DNA of 64,000 nucleotides. It comes from Mugil cephalus (lineage: Eukaryota; Chordata; Actinopteri; Mugiliformes; Mugilidae). Below are positions 42,058 through 52,806 of the stretch, piece after piece (position 1 is the first letter of the stretch; each line of letters begins with the position of its first letter). The notes under the pieces were generated by a model that was given only the letters and a program-made list of their open reading frames with translations, had not been told where the DNA came from and did not search any database. Made by a program: the position numbers and the translations under genes. The DNA is taken from positions 15,073,913-15,137,912 of the forward strand of contig NC_061783.1 of NCBI RefSeq assembly GCF_022458985.1. The letters are read 5' to 3'.

Positions 42058-44856
42058 ATGAGGCTGACGGCACTCCTGTCGATGGCAGCCAAGGTGGTTG
42101 CGCCCAGAGATTTGCGCTACGGTACCAATAGGCCGTGGACCTTAGCTGCCCAGAAGCTGAATCCTCCTGGGAAGAAGAGGAGAAAGGTGTTTGTGGAGCC
42201 GCTGACTGCAGAGGACTGGTGCATAGTCAAGGGGGACATGGTGAGGAACTCAGGATTCAAACCTTGACAATGATGGTGCCGATGTTTTCTTCCTTTTAAT
42301 TAAATAATAAAGCCCTTGCATAATGAACACGATTTCTCTCTGTAGAGATGTGTCACTTTTAGTGTATTAGTTCACACTCGAGACCTTTATTTGTCACAAG
42401 AAGCGCAGTTTAAAGATGCATTGAAATGCTTCCGATATATTCAGAGATTATAAGAACACGCGAATATCTAAATTTACACAGATCAGTCAGAACATTATGA
42501 CCACTGACAGATGAATTAATTACGCTGGTTATCTTTCAGGACGTGGAATATATCCATCAGCATTAGATTTATTTGAGAAGTGGAAAGATTGAAGAAGTGA
42601 CTCTGACGAGGATCATATTATGATAATACTAAATGTATTTATAAAGTACTTTTCATTAACAATCTCAAAGTGCCACAAAGTACAGTAGAAACCCAGAATA
42701 CACAATAAAAACACTAGGAACTACGAAGCAAAAACAGCTTCTACAAAAATGAAGGAGTCCACTCACTATGGAGGTTAACAATTATCTAAACAGAAAAAAC
42801 ATTTTGTAAAAACGTCCAAAGATTGAGGATTTCTCAGATGGTCAGGGAGGTGGTCAGAAAAGCACCAGGTCTCCCATGGTCCACAGTTTGGTTCAGGGCA
42901 GAAGGAGGAGGTTAAGTGCTGTGTGATGTTGAAGAGTCGATGGTTACAGGACTGTGTTGGAGCAGTTTTTGTGGCGTGTTCCCAGGTTGCAGTGGTCAGT
43001 AACTATAAAAAGCAACTTACTGTAGCTGGAATTGCTGAAAAGAAGTTAATGATGGTTCTTATCGAACTATGTCTGGACACAAAGTTTGTTTTGTATGCAG
43101 CTGAGTAGCTGCAGACCAGTCCTACAATAGGCACATGAGCATCACAACTTAATCACTGAACATCCACACATTCTGTGCTTTTTTTGAGCCCTTGGTGGTA
43201 CATGTCAGTGTGACTTAAACCCAAATGCCAGGATCCAGCTCTCCCAAAAAGACATTGAGTAGTAATTAGATTGTCAACATTTCACAGGTTTGTGGTTTCA
43301 AATTTGCGGCTGATCACTGTGCATGCAACTAATGAGAAGTACTTGAAAATCCCAGATCTGTTGTCAAAAATCAAGTCGTTTTGACAAAAGTACTTACTTC
43401 AAATAAAAATAAATTGATTGAATTTGATAGTATGCAAAAACACCAATTGAAACATTTTTCTTAATTTGTTTCAGGTCGAGATTCTTGCGGGGAAGGACAA
43501 AGGAAAGCAGGGAAAAGTGACCCAAGTCTTCAGACGCAGAAACTGGGTTATTCTGGAGGGACTGAACACAGTAAGAAAGTGGAAAAGAAAACAAGACCAA
43601 CGTATTATCAGTCTGTACATGTATACGTCTGTTGTGGGTTCTTTAGGGTTTTCTTTTTAGCTCCACCAGATGGAGCCAGATGTGTATTTTGGTCAGGAAG
43701 GCTGTGAACTTCTGTCCTCTGTCCTCAGCATTACAGGTACATTGGAAAATCTGGGGATTACCGTGGGACCTACATTGCCAGTGAGGCTCCACTTCTGCTC
43801 CGTGATGTCGCCCTTATTGACCCATCAGACAGGTACAGTAAGCTGAACCACAGACATGAATTAAAACTGTGGCTTTGCACATGCACAACCATGTCGGGAC
43901 CGTATGGAGGGTTGTGCTTAAAGAGTTGTTAAAGAGTTAAACAATTACAAGGTTGGATGTTGTGTTTCATTTCACTCGGCTAGATGTTACATTCTGCAAT
44001 CTGTATCCGTAATCTGTGGTTAATCCACACCTTTGATCAACATGTAAAATAAATGCCATAGTACAGCAATCATTTAAGGATTGAGCTAGGGTGTAATCCA
44101 ACATTATTTAAACAAATACACCTGATCTTTGATATCTTAAGAACCAAATTATATTCCATTACTTCTCCAGGAAGCCCACTGAGATAGAGTGGAAGTACAC
44201 AGAAGAGGGTGAGAAAGTCAGAGTGTCCCTCAGGACGGGTCGAATCATCCCAAAGCCTATTTTTGAGCGCCGAGATGGCATCGTGCCACAACAGTGGAAA
44301 GGTAAGCGTGTGTTTTGATTGGAAGGTGATTCTTTGTTCCAGATGTAACTAAGAGTCAGCACATTAAAAGCAGCTGTTGTTTATTTTTTCCACCCAGCGC
44401 AGACTTCAATACCATAAATAGATTTCTGTGTGATGCAGTTTGTCTGCTTTAGAGTGGAAGAAATTTTTCTTCGTAAACTACAAGACACATGGGAAGTGAA
44501 AACTTTCCAGTGTTGAACAATCATCCAGTGATGTCATTCCTGTTACTTACATTATGTACCAATTTAAGTTTGAGCTTTTCCTCGAAGAACTCTCGTCAGT
44601 CTTCATAATGAAAACATGTCATCTAGAGGATTTGTTCAAATGTTGAAATCTGGACCAATATTTATAATATGTCTTTTTGATGTTTCACATCATATTTATA
44701 TTGCCTTTTACCTTCACAGATGGGCCTAAAGATACCAGCACTGAAGACGCTCTAGAAAAGACCTATGTACCATCTCTGAAAACCCTGGAGGAGGAGGTCA
44801 TGGAGAAAATGGGTATCCAAGAAACCAGGAGGCACCGGAAGTCCTACTGGTACTGA
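42058..44856 (+). CDS. mrpl24: mitochondrial large ribosomal subunit protein uL24m
   Basis: Component of the mitochondrial 39S subunit. Five coding exons: 42058-42240, 43475-43570, 43729-43832, 44171-44301 and 44720-44856. They sum to 651 nt, 216 residues, identical in length to human MRPL24 as I recall it. The N-terminus ([20 protein letters not shown]) is a targeting presequence. A KOW motif spans about residues 56-92 ([20 protein letters not shown] with [19 protein letters not shown]), followed by the [20 protein letters not shown] block and a C-terminal RRHRKSYWY. An AATAAA lies at 45085-45090. Intron 1 contains a decayed mariner copy. It is co-oriented with hdgf upstream, the arrangement expected from human 1q23. 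Confidence 0.97.
42480..43323 (+). mobile_element. decayed Tc1/mariner copy in mrpl24 intron 1
   Basis: The left end 'gatcagtcagaacattatga' and right end 'gcggctgatcactgt' are inverted terminal repeats of a fish family whose intact ends read 'cataatgttatggctgatc'. Internal text at 42960-43080 (cccaggttgcagtggtcagt; gaagttaatgatggttct) is degraded transposase coding sequence in + orientation. The segment at about 42620-42930 does not fit the family and looks like a later insertion, starting with a 'tatttataaagtacttttca' fragment. Confidence 0.75.
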
Positions 44857-45141
44857 CCAAACAAACCAGAGACACTCCTTACTGTGCTGTCCAGTTTTCT
44901 TATGAACCTACGTTGTTCTGATGGGAGTGAAGCTGAATGTCAAATCAAACAATAATTGTTTGAGGAAGCCGAGAAAAAGACGCACGAACTTTAAACTACT
45001 ATTGCAACGTACACATTATTACTTAGATGTTCTCTGAATTGTTCTCTGTTTACAAATGTATCAGAGTTTCTTTATAATGTTGTGAATAAATGTCAAACAG
45101 AATTTTTACCTTCCGTTTAAATGGGGGAAAACAAGAATATT

Positions 45142-45330
45142 AAAGGTCCAGTACATCGGATATAGTGACATCTGGTGGTGAGTTAGCAGAATGCAACCAA
45201 ATGAATATCCTTACACATTCAAGCTAACGGTAGTTGCTCGGGAAAAAAACAGCAGATATGGTTGGATTGTCCATAGTGGGCAACCTTACAAACATGGACT
45301 CCACTGAGGTGGACCCGCACCCTAAATGAA
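45142..45330 (+). repeat. interspersed repeat ('aaaggtccagtacatcgg')
   Basis: The text from 'ttaaaggtccagtac' through 'gtgacatctggtggtgag', 'gaatgcaaccaaatgaat' and 'aacatggactccactgaggt' to 'ggacccgc' matches a short repeat abundant in percomorph fish. It is internally shortened, and its class is unknown to me. Confidence 0.5.
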
Positions 45331-46940
45331 GAAGGGATCAAGACTGTCTTGGACTGGAGATTAAAGCCTCAAAATCCCACCATTACTTTGTGTGTCCCAG
45401 ATGTGTAGACAAACTTCTGCTAGCTTGTTATAGGTAATATTATTTCAGCTTTAATATGTAGTGAATTGGGAAGAGTAAATCAAATTTAGCTGTAACATGA
45501 AAAGCCTGAATAAATCATTATGTACATAACTATCGAAAAATTCAAGATGGCAGTGTTTAATAAGCTCGTGTTGATGCCAACGTTCGAACAGAAGTAAAAA
45601 GACTTCTCACATAGAGTCTGTACAGTTGGAAAAGTGACATTATACCTCATATTGGCAGGATTAATAATGCTAATTGGTTACAGCCTGTGTGGATCATTCA
45701 CAAGGCTGAAAATAGACGTATTATTTTACAGAAGTCCAGACGAGCAGCGCTCCAAAACTCAAAGCCTTTAGACAAATGAGTCTGTCTTTCCAAAGTGTCT
45801 GGGAAACCATGTGGAGAAACAAACGGTTTGGGAGGAGACTACACAAGACTGGACAGTTTTAACAAAGTCCTCACTCACCTCATTTGACTTTTTTTTTTTT
45901 TTTTTTTATGAATACACTGGCACTGAAGTTATACCTGCACTGGAATGAGAGGTTTCCAGGTTTAAAATATGACTTCATTTGTGAATTTATGACCCACATT
46001 AGAAAATGACAAAGTGGTTAAAATAGCTAAGAAACAGATTCACCTTTGTTCTCTTGCAGTGTAGCTTTCATTCTCAGCTATATCTTTTTAAACAGTTCCC
46101 TGTGGTTAAAATTAGCGTGACTTAATTAACCCCATACTAAAACCCCCCAAAAACAAAGCTATTCAAGATTAATTCTCGACAATATGTTGAAGTAGAATGT
46201 AATTGTTTGTGTGCGAATGCAAATGCGGTCTAGTAGTAGTAGCTGTAGTAGTCTTTTCTATTCCCACAGATGCAACGTCATTTAGTTACGCTGGTTCCAC
46301 CGTCTTAGTTTACTGAGCCGACTTAACGCTCCAGAGCCGCCGTTAATTCTGCTGGATTTTACTTGTGCTTTTCCTGCTTGTATTAGTCAAATCTCATCCA
46401 TTAAAACGGTTTACTGAAACATTAGATGGTAATTGTACGTCAGATGTTGAAGAAGGGCAGCGCGGTAGTTTTTCCACCCACATTTTCCTCGCTTGCGCTC
46501 CAACTTAAAATTGGCCAATGACACAATCGGGGGTTTTGTTGATCTCAAACCAACATAATCCTATAATATGTGTCGCACCATATTGGTTAGTCAGTATGAA
46601 AATACTGAAATAACTGGTCAACTTTTAAATTCAGGACGTAATGACATGCTTCCTATATATGTTTTTTTGGGAACCATTTACATCTTGGGTGCTCAGGTAT
46701 GTTTTGGAATTATACCAGATGGATTTGGACAGAGAAGTAGAGGATAATAAAGCATTTTTATTTTCAACTAAAAGTGTAAAAGAAATATAAATACATGTAA
46801 CAAAACCACAAGTGAAGAAACTAACGGATCACTCTAAACCTTTGTCCCTGCACCATTTATTGAAATAGTTCATATGTGAAGCTACATGTGCATTTTCATT
46901 TGCTAAAGTTTATAACTTCCTTAATTAAACCTCCTTCGAT
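45331..46940. other. gene-free interval
   Basis: Contains a 20-base poly-T at about 45888-45907. I see no coding exon in this part of the mrpl24-bcan gap. Confidence 0.4.
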
Positions 46941-46944
46941 CAGG

Positions 46945-47225
46945 TTTGTTCTAGTGCATCCCAAAGGTACATTATCAATTTGGGATCTAGTGAATTAAGA
47001 GGCCTGATCAACACCTTGTCCTGTTCTTCATGTTTTTTTTGAGTTGTTGCTAAACAGTTTTTGTGTGTGTGTCATTGCTATGGGGTGGGGATGCATGTCG
47101 AAGTAACATCCACATGAATGCCAGGTCCAAAAGTTTCCCAGTAGAACATTGAATTGCCACAAAATAACCATTGTTATTCACTTCTCCTGTCCCTAGTTTT
47201 AATGTTGTGGCTGATCGGTGTACAT
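46945..47225 (-). mobile_element. internally deleted Tc1/mariner copy
   Basis: Reverse-oriented relative of the mariner family in mrpl24 intron 1. It includes 'gttctagtgcatcccaaagg', 'agtaacatccacatgaatg' and 'tttcccagtagaacattg', reverse-strand transposase sequence. It ends with the terminal repeat 'ttaatgttgtggctgatcgg'. Much of the transposase is missing. Confidence 0.7.
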
Positions 47226-47229
47226 GTAT

Positions 47230-50200
47230 ATTTCACAGGCAAAGAGGTTTTTGGCTCCGTCGTTGTGAGGCGGATCGGGACACATTTGGACTCATGTATT
47301 TCTAAAGTCTGGCTATAAATGTCATTTTCACTTTAAAAAGCAGGCAAACACTTAAAATACCCTATTATTGCTCCAAACATCCAGATTTATATTGATCTAT
47401 TAAATTCCCGGTCCTATTTAAACTCATCATCGGTATCTGAGATAAACAGCATGAGGGAAGTGGCCTTTAAAGCGCATGAAGTCTGTTTTTCCTCGCTGGT
47501 TAACCACACGTATTGATTTACTGAAAGGCCCGAGTTAAGTCTGTGCCAGATCTCCAGCTGGTGAAGCAACTAGCCTCATTGCCAGGTAGTGACACACACC
47601 CACACAAAAAAGGAAGAAAGAAAGAAAAAAAAACGATGTGTCACAGATCATATAATTGCATCAAAATTTCACAGTGGCTCTCCATACCCTAATTTCTGGT
47701 CAGCGCTGTTAACATCATGCCGAAGGCTCGGCTGGTTGTCGGTTTGGCCGGAGACTGGGAACAGTTCAGCAGTCTTCCCAGACTCATCCCTCCTTGAACC
47801 AGTTTGCCTCTGTCGCTCTGCATCCAAGAGGGAATAAAAGCGGCGAGTCAGCGGAAACGGGGTTTTGAGGTTTTGCTTTTATGGAAGGAAAAATGATCCA
47901 AAGGCTGGTGGTCTTTCATGTCATGGCACGAGTGTGTAGGTTTCAGTCTGGAATTGCAGCAAGGTGAAGTGTAACGCTGCTGAAGTGGAACCTTTGCGTT
48001 GCTTTGTTTGTCTTTCCCACTTATGCATATCTTTGCAGGAGTCTTAACTCACGCAGGAGAGAGCTTTAAGATTGCTCGTCTACTAATTTCTACTTTGCGG
48101 TAAGTCGACAGCAATTCTGGTAACCTAGTTAAATGAAACCGCTGACATGACTCAAGCAGAATTAAGAATACATAAAAAGAAACTGCAGGCTGAGCTCTGC
48201 GTTTCAGCTGAGTCATATTTGCTGCTCGGCCACGTAACTAATGAATCCCACCTGGAGATGCGAGGCTGCACGTGTCAGAGTCAAATTCAGCAGCAGGGGT
48301 GCAACTGCTTTTTAATGTTCCAAAAATTACCCCGATTGAGTTTCGAGTGTTTGCAGTCACTCACCCTCCCTGTTCTTCATATCATGCAAATACACTCAAA
48401 AAATAAAACATAACTTTAAAAAGGGTTTGCGACAGCTCAAACATCTCCAGAACATCTGAAGGCACTTTAAGTCGGAGCACCGCTCTTGACTCACTTGATG
48501 ATCTAAGTTCAGCTACGATGTAATGATAGCGTCTAATTATAGGCTGGTTGTTTGAAGGCTTCTGGAAAATGTAACGTTAGCTTGTATGCAGGTCTGAGGC
48601 ATGGTTTGCATGCATGTTTAACTGTGTTTGGTTCCCAGTGGATTCCTGTATGTGACCTCAGTATGTTAGAGGCAGGAGCTGAAAAAGGACAGTAAAACTC
48701 TTAATTTTCCTTGTGGACTTTTTTATTCCCTCATCCAGATTTGATTTACAAGACCCATGAAAAGGCCTTAAAAATTCCTCATCTGCTTATGATGCTTTAT
48801 ATATTCATACATTATGCCAGGACACTCAATGGTGATATACCAACTACTACTGAGACACTTTAGTTAACCTTACACTGAGACACCGACAGTTTGCTTATTC
48901 TTGTAACTCTTCTACAATTATTATAATAATAATAAAATAGTCATGTATCATGTATTTCAGCTCTGGATTCTGTCACATGTCGTAAGATGATTTGGGTTTT
49001 AATCAGCATCATATAAATAAAACCAAATTGAAATCAACCCTGAATTGGCGTCAAACTATTTTTATACCAAACAGAGTGAAGTAAAGTGGATTAAAAATCA
49101 GCAGTGGAAGAGGTAATTACCTCCTGTACCAGCAGTAAGTCAACGCGTCCAACTAAAACATACACAGTATAACTCCCACCAGCTGTTGCACAGTGTACGT
49201 TTTAATAAAGATGGAAAGAAGCTTTTCACCTTATTTTACTGCTTATACTGTAGGGAGGATTAAATTGCAGCACATTTAATAATCGTGGGTTTTGCGTGTA
49301 AAGTCTTGTGGAGTTGAGTAAAAAGTGCAGTAGTCCCTTGGCAACGTGGTGGAGCAGCACTTAAAATGCTCTGCATATACAAAGTGTGAAATCGTTTTCT
49401 ATGAAACCTGTCACTTAAATAAACCTGATAAAAGATAAAAAGCTCATAACACAATTAGTTTCCTTCATCCTCAGCTGAGTCAGGTGACCTGACTGAGCTG
49501 AAATGTTTCAAGAAAGCAATAAATCCTTGTATCAAAGTAATACATCTCATATTTTGTTCAAAGACAAGAACTTTGTGCTTATTTTTAGAATTTCTGTCTA
49601 GCAATAAAAGCTTAAGCGATTGACAGTCTTTTTTTTTCTTAATAAAATATGATTTGATTGAATATAAGAATATTTCGCTGTTTTTGCAGTGTCATCATTG
49701 ACGGACGACGAATGAGTTCTGAGTTGAACCAGCGAATTCCAAAAGAAGATGTCAGGACATCGGTCCATGAGCTTCATCTTGAGAGTAACTGTCACGCAGC
49801 AAGACAATGATCCAAGTGCTCAGGTCATTCTACAACAGAACGGTTAAAGAAGAACTAAATGAATGTTTTGGAATGAAAAAGTCAAATTATTCACAATAGA
49901 AATGTTATGAGGGACCTGAAGCAGGCAGAGCTGAAGTGTTTCCGTGTTGAGGGATGGGCTAAAATTCCTCCCAGGCCTCTGAAGGTGGCAGATCAGCAGT
50001 TACCGGAAACATTTAGTTGCTGTTTTTACTGCATAAGTATAGTATTTCGGTTTCATTTGTTTGCTAGTTTCTCTGTCTTTTTCAGGACTTGACTCAAACT
50101 CAAACCAACCGCTGACGGTTTGAGTTTTTTTTTAGTGCGGGTGCAAAACCATTTAAGGCGTTAAGAGGCGCTGTGTCCGTATGAGGTAGTTGAAATGAGT

Positions 50201-51640
50201 CAGCAGGAGCTACTGGGTGTAGCAGCGAACCCTTTCATGTACCGAAATATTTTATGTGCTGTTTTGGGTGAAGTCATTTCTAAAGGACACATCTGCCACT
50301 TTTCAGACCTTTACAGTACAGTTAACAGTTAACACACCCCAGGAAGCCCCGAGGATGCATTTGAGATCCAGTCCCTTGCTTATGATCTCATTCCTGTAGT
50401 ACTGTGAATCCACGTGTGTCCTGCTCCACTGCCGTCCTCTTGCCTTGTTCATTCACAACAAACACACTCAGCGTTTTCCCTGGGGATGTTAGCAAACCAA
50501 CCTAATGAATAAGTGTAAACAAGAACAGAGGAGATCATAGAGTCTAGGTGTAATTCCATCATGTGGTGGTAAAGATTTGGTGAAGAATGGTTTCCATGGA
50601 TGGACTCTTTGATATGAGGAAGCTTCAGTGAGGCCTGACCTTTTTGTACACTCAACAACCCCCCGCTGCTGAAGACGGATAAAAGCCGATCGCGGCGTTT
50701 TACTGCAGCCCAAACTTGAATGAATCTGGGTCACTGTGACAGTCGGTCGTAGCTGGAGGCGCACCTCTGATCCCCGACCGCTCTCTGAGCTTTGACATTT
50801 CCTTCCCAGACAGTCCTGCTGTTGCCTCGGTGTGAGATTCCTCAGGTGTGCGACACAGACCGCCGCTCCTGAGTCACGGTGCGAACGTCACAAAGCACCA
50901 TTCAGTCCGTCCGCGGGGCGCATGGCTACACGGCAACCTTGACCTTTTTCATCTTGTACGTGCCTGTTAAGCTTGAGGAGATCCGTGAAAATGTGCATCA
51001 CCACATCTGACTCGGGTAGCAGGTTCAGCTTGGCCGTAAATCGAAACGACTGACATGGACCTGTGCTGATTCCACTAATGACAGCACCAGAGCAGGATTA
51101 TTAACATGGAAAAATGGACAAGTGCTCCATGACCTATTGGTTTATGGGTTTTCTGCTGGTTTGAGGGGAAATTTCAACAGAAATATGATATGCTTTGAAG
51201 TAAGATTGTTATTCTTATAATTATTGGTATCAGTGCCTCAAATGATAATGTGAAAATGTGGGTATTGAGGATTTAGGTTTAATATGTAATATGCTGTACC
51301 TCTGGCTGGCCAGGAATCAGTCTGTTATTTGGTTAACTCCTTAGCTGTCGGCTAATGACAGTGCTTGTCTACTTATTGGACAGTATCTAAGCAGACATTA
51401 GACATTAGACTGCGCTCAAAGTCCTCTTTTTATTGATTTTTGTGATGAGTAAAACATTATATGTTAAAATAATAACTTTAACATGATGCATACATTGTTA
51501 CTAAATCAGCTGTATTGAGTTGGTGATAACACATGACACACGGGAACATTTGGTCAAAGGACCACTGTGTTTGTTCCGACCATTGAGAGGGCCACAAGCA
51601 TGTCTTTTATTGTTCGTCGTTACATCGACATTTTGATCTT
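47230..51640. other. gene-free interval upstream of bcan
   Basis: No exon with coding character was found on either strand, including no sign of nestin, CRABP2 or a link protein, which flank brevican in mammals. Scattered AT-rich runs only. Confidence 0.4.
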
Positions 51641-51652
51641 GTTAGCTGTTTC

Positions 51653-51903
51653 ATGGTGGTGCGGTGGTTGGCGCAGTTGCCGACTGGCTGGCTTGAGTTC
51701 ACGTATCCTCGCTTAACTGTAGGTTTTCCTCAGTCCAAAGACATTTGTGTCAGGTTATCTTTTGATTATGAACTGGCTGTATACGTGGACGTGAGTGTGA
51801 ATGTTTGTTTATGTCTATGTGAGATCTGTCCAGGACGTATCCCAACCCAAAACCATCTGAGATAGACTCCTAACCCCCATAATGAAGTGGTTCTAGATAA
51901 TGA
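51653..51903 (+). mobile_element. decayed copy of the tRNA-related SINE
   Basis: Ordered but diverged matches to the element at 18008: 'ggtggtgcggtggttgg', 'gtccaaagacat', 'gagtgtgaatg', 'ctgtccagg' and 'gagatagactcctaaccccc'. It is clearly older than the first copy. Confidence 0.5.
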
Positions 51904-52317
51904 TGTGACTACTCAGTTCACTAAAAGTCATATTTACTAATTAATAGCAGAAAAGAGTATTTTTAAACATATTTACGCTGCTTTGAACTATATACCGTCC
52001 TGATAGATGTATTTTTATGACTTCTTCCGGATTAGCTGCAGTTAATGATTCGTTGCTGTGACATACTGCTTTAGATTGATGGTCTCAAATCAAATCTTGG
52101 CATCAGGCTCTCTCAGAAAATTAAAGCTGCAAACGTCTGTGGCCTGTCACATCCCGTCCCTCTGCAGGATGTGTCAGACTGCTCATTACTCCAGTAGTTG
52201 CGTGTTCAGGATGATTTAAAAGACGATCACCCTGCTTGGACTGAGACAGGGGTAGTAAGAGAGGCAGCTTCCTTCTCCTTCTCCAGTGTGGTGAGTGTGC
52301 TGCATTGTGTGGACCTG

Positions 52318-52365
52318 CAGCAGCATCATCAGCAGCTCGCTCTGCTGCTGCTGCTGATGCTGCTG
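52318..52365. repeat. CAG/CTG inverted repeat
   Basis: Arms 52318-52336 and 52347-52365 (19 bases each, one mismatch) with a 10-base loop, built of CAG and CTG words. It lies about 440 bases upstream of the proposed bcan start codon. Confidence 0.8.
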
Positions 52366-52691
52366 ACTCAACTAACTCAGCCGGATTCATCCAAATGACG
52401 CTGGATGGATTCGTCCCTACCCTGCTGTAAAAAAAAAAAAAAAACATGTAGGTCAGTGCAGCCTCCGCTTCAGAGCCTATAACGTCGGTTTCTTTAGATG
52501 TCATCCCTCCCAATCCCCCTTGACAGGCATGCGCCATCTCCATCCCGATTGTTGGGCGAAAAAGTGGGCAGTTCAGGATTTCATATCTGGCGTCACTTTC
52601 TCCCAACTCCCTCCTTTCTCTTTCCCCGAGCCTCCGAGTGTGAGGGTGCGACAGCAGCTTCCCCTCTACCTGTGCAGAGCATCCAGAGACA

Positions 52692-52732
52692 GGGCAGGAC
52701 AGGACAGGACAGGACAGGACAGGACAGGACAG
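52692..52732. repeat. (AGGAC)n pentanucleotide microsatellite
   Basis: About eight AGGAC units, 75 bases before the proposed bcan ATG, so probably transcribed in its 5' UTR. Confidence 0.9.
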
Positions 52733-52806
52733 TCGCACTGCAGCAAGCTGAGAGGAGCTGACGGAAAATACTCGTTAAGAAGTCTGTCCATCCTGCATCA
52801 GCTGAA

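Noticed and set aside
50489-50764. 91-residue minus-strand frame as a possible small gene
   Set aside because: Weak codon character, no conserved motif, no promoter or polyadenylation context.
52121-52738. 205-residue minus-strand frame near the bcan first exon
   Set aside because: Composition comes from CTG words and the (AGGAC)n array (repeated SCPVL); low complexity and no homology recognised.
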